From: Candidatus Helarchaeota archaeon
GTDB lineage: Archaea > Asgardarchaeota > Lokiarchaeia > Helarchaeales > HEL-GB-A
Length of the DNA: 9,560 nt
NCBI GenBank assembly: GCA_013375405.1
Contig: JABXJU010000176.1
Span: 1-9,560, forward strand
Direction: 5' to 3'
Shown in pieces: positions 5,707 to 9,560 of the stretch. The notes under the pieces are model-generated. The model had not been told where the DNA came from. It searched no databases and worked only from the letters and a program-made list of their open reading frames with translations. The position numbers and the translations under genes were made by a program. Each line of letters begins with the position of its first letter. Position 1 is the first letter of the stretch.

Positions 5707-6912
5707 ATGGATGAAGAAGAGAAATGGGTAAATCCGCTAAAAATCCCTAATCTTGACAAGAAGACCAAAGTAGTAACCGCGCTTGGCGGCGATGGGATTG
5801 GCCCCTTAGTCGTAGATGGCACTGTTCTAGTCCTAGAGGGAATGAAGCTTCCTGGATTAGAAATTAAAAAAATGCCCGTGGGTGAATCTGCTATAAAATC
5901 TCATGGGGCAGCCTTTCCACCGGAAACACGCCAATCTGTTGATGAATCTGATGCTGTTCTTTTTGGCGCAACGGAAGAATCTGCCCTTCAAGTGATTGCC
6001 TATTTACGCTGGGGACTTGGTAATTATGCGAATATTCGCCCAATTAAGTACTACCCAGGTATGGCCACTGTTATGAAAACCGAAGTAGTAGAGAATGTCG
6101 ATTATGTCTTTATCCGAGAAGGGACTGAAGGAATGTATGCTGCCGCTGGAAAAGAAGGAAAAGTGCGCCAACTAGCAAAGAAACGAATTGTTACTCCCAC
6201 GGATCTCGAAAAATGGGGTAAAGATGCAATTTATGCCATGCGGATTGTCTCAAAAAAAGGAACCGATCGGATTGGAAGAGTCGCTTGTGAAGTTTGCAAA
6301 AGAAGAAAAGAAAAAGGAATAGGAAAAGGCCTCATCGAAATTGTATGCAAACCTAACGTCTTACGCTCACAAGACCGGATGTTCATCAAACGTATTACAA
6401 AAATTGTTGAGGAAGAATATCCTGAATTAACTGTAGAATGGTGGATTGTTGATGATTTCGCGCGACGTCTTCTGAGATACCCCGATTACCATGATACCAT
6501 TGTTATACCCAACATGTTAGGTGATATTTTAAGCGATGAAGCCGCCGAGATAGTTGGTGGTCTAGGAGTTGCAGGATCTGGTGTCTTTGGACCAAATACC
6601 TCCTATTTTGAACCAACACACGGCTCTGCCCCCGCAGTTCTAGCCAGAAAAAATTATAAAGGCGAACCTGTTGCTAATCCAACGGCAACAATACTTTCAG
6701 CTGTTTTAATGTTAGATTATTTAGGATATGAACAAGAAGCAGAAAAATTGGAGCAAGCAGTCGCCAATATGATCAAAGGCGGATTGGATGTCGAAAAAAA
6801 TTGGCAAACCCTTCCTCGAGATGCAGTACCGCGAAGCTATTGGAAAGATGGGAAATTTGGTAGTACCACCGACGTTGCAAAACAAGTACTGGAAGAATAC
6901 AAAAAACTCTAA
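5707..6912 (+). CDS. Isocitrate/isopropylmalate dehydrogenase family protein, substrate uncertain
   Basis: The 401-residue product is an NAD(P)-dependent beta-decarboxylating dehydrogenase of a 2-hydroxy acid. Family landmarks: GGDGIGP (27-33), R101 and NYANIRP (106-112) with R111, IREGTEGMY (136-144) holding R137 and the catalytic Tyr144, catalytic Lys215 in CKPNVL, metal-binding Asp249, and NMLGDILSDEAAEIVGGLG (269-287) with Asp273 and Asp277. HGSAP (305-309) and VANPTA (322-327) form the coenzyme site. All catalytic residues are present, so it should be active. Substrate-pocket positions are unusual: by my alignment the Ser and Asn of isocitrate dehydrogenase correspond to Gln95 and Ile97, and the Glu-Leu-Leu set of isopropylmalate dehydrogenase to Leu94, Ile97 and Ala98. 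The Asp that marks NAD preference in isopropylmalate enzymes is Ala310. About 20 extra N-terminal residues resemble isocitrate dehydrogenases. A segment around 193-208 is rich in Lys and Arg. No leucine- or TCA-cycle genes flank it. Confidence 0.85.
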   Translation: MDEEEKWVNPLKIPNLDKKTKVVTALGGDGIGPLVVDGTVLVLEGMKLPGLEIKKMPVGESAIKSHGAAFPPETRQSVDESDAVLFGATEESALQVIAYLRWGLGNYANIRPIKYYPGMATVMKTEVVENVDYVFIREGTEGMYAAAGKEGKVRQLAKKRIVTPTDLEKWGKDAIYAMRIVSKKGTDRIGRVACEVCKRRKEKGIGKGLIEIVCKPNVLRSQDRMFIKRITKIVEEEYPELTVEWWIVDDFARRLLRYPDYHDTIVIPNMLGDILSDEAAEIVGGLGVAGSGVFGPNTSYFEPTHGSAPAVLARKNYKGEPVANPTATILSAVLMLDYLGYEQEAEKLEQAVANMIKGGLDVEKNWQTLPRDAVPRSYWKDGKFGSTTDVAKQVLEEYKKL

Positions 6913-6913
6913 A

Positions 6914-6924
6914 CCTCTTTTTTT
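6914..6924 (+). terminator. T-run terminator after the dehydrogenase
   Basis: CCTCTTTTTTT follows the TAA stop by one base. The seven-T run is a typical archaeal termination signal and sits between two genes separated by 72 bp. Confidence 0.45.
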
Positions 6925-6931
6925 AAAAAAC

Positions 6932-6939
6932 TTTAAATA
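6932..6939 (+). promoter_or_regulatory. TATA-like box for the hydrolase fusion gene
   Basis: TTTAAATA lies 46-53 bases before the presumed TTG start at 6985. Transcription starting about 25 bases downstream would leave a leader of around 20-27 nucleotides that includes the AAGGA at 6971-6975. Confidence 0.35.
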
Positions 6940-6984
6940 AAAAAAATTAACTTTCCTTAATTAAAACATGAAGGAATATCCAAA

Positions 6985-8673
6985 TTGAATTCTAAAGCAC
7001 TTCAATATAGCCTTTTAATTATTTTCATCGGTTTAATCCTTATTGGAATCCTGGTATTGAACTTTTTTCCTTCCCAGATATTAAGAACCACCCATCAAAC
7101 TGACTCTGATGAAATGATTTCTTTTAATCTCTATCGACCGAAGGAATTGGCCCAACCAACCCCTGTAGTAATTATGGGACATGGAGTAATTGTCAATAAA
7201 GAAATGATGACTACTTTTGCAATTGAGCTCGCCTATAATGGATTTATTGTTGCAAATATAGATTGGAGTGGTCATGGCCAAAGTCAAGGTCCCCTCGCAA
7301 ATTTAACACGAGATTTGGAAGTCATTATTGCAAAAGTTTCTGATCTTCTGGGATCTCTGGCTAACATGTCAGCAATAGCCTTATTGGGCTATTCCATGGG
7401 TGGAGGACCTACTTATCAATATGCCGTTAATAATTCCAATGTCAAGGCGTGGGTTGGAGTTGGAACGTGGGCAGATGGTGACATCTCAAATACAACGAAT
7501 CCGCGCAATGTTTTGCTGATAGTTGGAGCTCTGGATGAGGCGATTTCACCTGACCAATTGAAAAACCCAATGGTAAATCTAACCGGCTTGAGTATTAATG
7601 AAATTGAATTCGAAACCCAATACGGTTATATTCACAATGGGACCGCCCGAAAAATTCATGTGGTTCCCTGGGCCGATCATTTAATAACTCCGTGGCATCG
7701 TGATTTTGTCATTCCTGCCACTGAGTGGATTACAACTTCATTTGGGGGAGCTATAGCTCCCTTTTCTCAGGATTCGGTGGCATTTGATATACGGAACGCT
7801 TTTGCTTGGATTGGTTTTTTTAGTTTAATAGGATTAACTTTTACTTCGGCAACAATCCTTGCTAAAAAGTTTCAATTGAAAAAGGAAAATGAAACACCTC
7901 GTGATGAACCAATTGATCCCAAAGTTTTCGAAACGCATTCTCTCCTTTCCTTTATCGGAAAATATTATCTTTTTACGTTCCTCCTTCTGCCAACGATATT
8001 CCTTTTCATCCCTCTCTTTCTCTTCACTCCACTTGCTTTCACTGCAGCTATGATAGCGATCGTTGGGTGTTTTACTGTGAATTTACTTATTTATTCTTGG
8101 CGTTTGGCCAAGAAGTGGAACATATCTTTAAAATCCATATTAAAAAAGAATATCTCCCAAAAGAAAGAGGTTTGGTATTATTCCATTATTTTAACTCTTC
8201 TCTTCTGGGTTTGTTATTATTTAACCATTGGACGAAATTATTTAGGAATGATTCCATCCCTCACAAAACTCCCCTATTTATTCCTATATTCCGCAATACT
8301 ATTTGTTATTATCTTTATTTCCTCAGTATTTCTTCAGAAATTCGCAATCCCATTTCTAGAATCTAAGCTTCATATCAAAAATCCGATCATTAACTATTTA
8401 GCCATCTCCTTCATCAATTTTCTATTGGTATATTCGTGGTTTCTGGGCCTCATTCTCGGTTTTTGTATTATAATCGGAAACTACTTCATTGCAATGATAC
8501 TTATTCTCATGCTTCCGATTTTCCTTCTCTTGGTCTTCTTCGGCGTTTATATGGAACGAAAAACTGGCTCTGTTATTCCTGGTACGCTTTTACATGCCAT
8601 TGTATTGGGCTTTGTAACTGTCAGCCTTTCCCCCTATGGGAGTATGTTCAATTTCCTAGGTATCTTCCTTTAA
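6985..8673 (+). CDS. Membrane-anchored alpha/beta hydrolase fused to a CPBP-like multi-pass domain
   Basis: Residues 8-29 form one membrane anchor. An alpha/beta hydrolase domain follows (about 44-250): VVIMGHG (61-67), DWSGHGQS (93-100), nucleophile Ser137 in GYSMGG (135-140), probable acid Asp184 in VGALDEAISP, and catalytic His, most likely His232 in WADHLITPWH. This is a lipase/esterase-type fold; the substrate is unknown, perhaps a lipid or peptide ester at the membrane. From about 270 to the end there are around eight hydrophobic segments, joined by a charged loop at 294-320. The end, YMERKTGSVIPGTLLHA (522-538), looks like the last motif of CPBP intramembrane proteases, but no EExxxR pair is seen before it, so protease activity is doubtful. 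The start is TTG 6985 with AAGGA 9 bases upstream; the ATG at 6968 is out of frame and stops at once. The next gene shares the membrane part. Confidence 0.75.
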   Translation: MNSKALQYSLLIIFIGLILIGILVLNFFPSQILRTTHQTDSDEMISFNLYRPKELAQPTPVVIMGHGVIVNKEMMTTFAIELAYNGFIVANIDWSGHGQSQGPLANLTRDLEVIIAKVSDLLGSLANMSAIALLGYSMGGGPTYQYAVNNSNVKAWVGVGTWADGDISNTTNPRNVLLIVGALDEAISPDQLKNPMVNLTGLSINEIEFETQYGYIHNGTARKIHVVPWADHLITPWHRDFVIPATEWITTSFGGAIAPFSQDSVAFDIRNAFAWIGFFSLIGLTFTSATILAKKFQLKKENETPRDEPIDPKVFETHSLLSFIGKYYLFTFLLLPTIFLFIPLFLFTPLAFTAAMIAIVGCFTVNLLIYSWRLAKKWNISLKSILKKNISQKKEVWYYSIILTLLFWVCYYLTIGRNYLGMIPSLTKLPYLFLYSAILFVIIFISSVFLQKFAIPFLESKLHIKNPIINYLAISFINFLLVYSWFLGLILGFCIIIGNYFIAMILILMLPIFLLLVFFGVYMERKTGSVIPGTLLHAIVLGFVTVSLSPYGSMFNFLGIFL

Positions 8674-8718
8674 TTTGGATAATTTGAATCAAAAATTTAC
8701 TTTTTAAGCGAGAAAGAA

Positions 8719-9560
8719 ATGCACATTAAGATATCGAAAACGAATTTTACATTAGTTCTCATTACTGGTGTCTTGATCTGTTTAGCTTTATTCCTTCCAT
8801 TGGATGTATTAAAATATTTATCGCTTGAAGTAGTTGGGGGACCACCCATAAATGGATTAAGCTGGATGGAAGGCGTCGATGCATTAGGTGGCGCCCTATC
8901 AATGAGAATCCTCGCAGTTCTTGGAATTGTAATAGTAGTTCTCATTATTCCCGTAATTTTAAAGTGGAAAAAAATCCCAGTAGCTAAAAGAGAAGTAAAA
9001 AATGTAGAAATTATCTTCTTTTCCGCTTCAACCATCATATTCTTCACTATAAATTTTTTAATAGGTTACAATTGGTGGGACGCTGATGCGTTTTTAGGAA
9101 TGGGGCCTCTCTTTTTTCATTCAATTATCAATCTCGTCATTTTAGGATTTCTCCCAGAAATAGCTAAAAAACTTTTTAAATTCAATCAAGAGGCTTTTGC
9201 TGATTCGACTGAGAATATCAGACATATTGTCCCAATCATGACTGTTGTTGCATTCGGTTATGGTTTAATCTCCTTATTCTGGCACTGTTGTTCATTTTTC
9301 GAGGGGAAAATGTTTTTTTTCTTCTTTATAATCAAATTAATTCAATTATGGGCTATGTGCAGCTTCTTCTTTAAATGGGGTCTGCCTCTTTTCTTAAATA
9401 GAACAAACGAATGGACAGCATATATCATAATTTCAGTTCTTTTTGGCTTTTGCTATCCCTGGCATACTATTGGATTCGCCATTACTTTTGTGATGTTTGG
9501 AATCCTGCTTTGCTATCTGACGCGAAAGACAAATTCCTTTTTACCGGGTTTAATCCTTCT
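8719..9560 (+). CDS. Multi-pass membrane protein, CPBP-like, related to upstream membrane domain (3' truncated by window)
   Basis: A frame from ATG 8719 stays open to the window end, giving 280 residues. It has an N-terminal hydrophobic segment (10-28), a short loop with VVGGPP (38-43), then about seven further hydrophobic segments (near 64-82, 97-116, 131-146, 170-190, 197-215, 235-248 and 251-268). The visible end, CYLTRKTNSFLPGLIL (265-280), parallels VYMERKTGSVIPGTLL of the preceding protein, and SVLFGFCYPWH (239-249) resembles the second CPBP motif with a displaced His. At the first-motif position, CSFFFKWGLPLFL (214-226) stands where EExxxRG would be, so the catalytic Glu residues are absent. 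It resembles the upstream protein with its hydrolase domain removed, suggesting tandem paralogs. Function is unknown. The gap to the previous stop is 45 bp and no strong ribosome binding site precedes the ATG. The C-terminus is not visible. Confidence 0.7.
   Translation, partial: MHIKISKTNFTLVLITGVLICLALFLPLDVLKYLSLEVVGGPPINGLSWMEGVDALGGALSMRILAVLGIVIVVLIIPVILKWKKIPVAKREVKNVEIIFFSASTIIFFTINFLIGYNWWDADAFLGMGPLFFHSIINLVILGFLPEIAKKLFKFNQEAFADSTENIRHIVPIMTVVAFGYGLISLFWHCCSFFEGKMFFFFFIIKLIQLWAMCSFFFKWGLPLFLNRTNEWTAYIIISVLFGFCYPWHTIGFAITFVMFGILLCYLTRKTNSFLPGLIL

Noticed and set aside
7081..7287. 68-residue open frame on the - strand
   Set aside because: It is antisense to the hydrolase domain, where GHG and other motifs are clear on the + strand.
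8067..8687. Two + strand open frames of 99 and 83 residues (8067-8366, 8436-8687)
   Set aside because: Both overlap the membrane half of the hydrolase fusion in another frame. Their aromatic- and Cys-rich sequence is what a shifted reading of membrane codons gives.
8697..9047. 116-residue open frame on the - strand
   Set aside because: It is antisense to the membrane protein beginning at 8719, whose frame stays open for 842 bases with a convincing membrane-segment pattern.

Overview
The window looks archaeal. It carries the last three enzymes of the archaeal (modified) mevalonate pathway, a paired ferredoxin and DUF166-type gene known mainly from archaea and anaerobes, short T-runs instead of bacterial hairpin terminators, TATA-like boxes, several apparent TTG starts and an AT-rich composition. 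The archaeal call is fairly secure. Finer placement is not: the large lipase-like membrane fusion and tandem membrane paralogs would fit an Asgard-type anaerobe, but that is a guess. All genes are on the + strand.

Region 1 (1-3668) is a tight operon for isoprenoid precursor synthesis: the 3' end of a UbiX flavin prenyltransferase, isopentenyl phosphate kinase, a UbiD-family decarboxylase (probable anhydromevalonate phosphate decarboxylase), and an aconitase-X protein with small and large subunits fused (probable phosphomevalonate dehydratase). Together they take mevalonate 5-phosphate to trans-anhydromevalonate 5-phosphate, then isopentenyl phosphate, then IPP. UbiX supplies the prenylated FMN used by the decarboxylase. 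Mevalonate kinase and HMG-CoA reductase are not in the window. The three complete genes have 7-bp spacing or short overlaps, and two of them appear to start with TTG.

Region 2 (3669-5404) is a two-gene redox unit of unknown function. A 2x[4Fe-4S] ferredoxin fused to a cysteine-rich domain is followed after 6 bp by a DUF166-like cysteine-rich protein. The unit has its own promoter region, with a small inverted repeat next to the TATA-like element.

Region 3 (5405-6912) is a 302-bp non-coding stretch holding a T-run, a TATA-like element, a perfect 7-bp hairpin with a competing alternative pairing and a clear ribosome binding site. It leads into a beta-decarboxylating dehydrogenase of the isocitrate/isopropylmalate family whose substrate pocket matches neither classical member.

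Region 4 (6913-9560) has two membrane proteins. The first is an N-terminally anchored alpha/beta hydrolase fused to a multi-pass domain ending like a CPBP (CAAX protease-like) protein. The second, cut by the window end, looks like a relative that lacks the hydrolase domain. Neither shows the CPBP catalytic glutamate pair.
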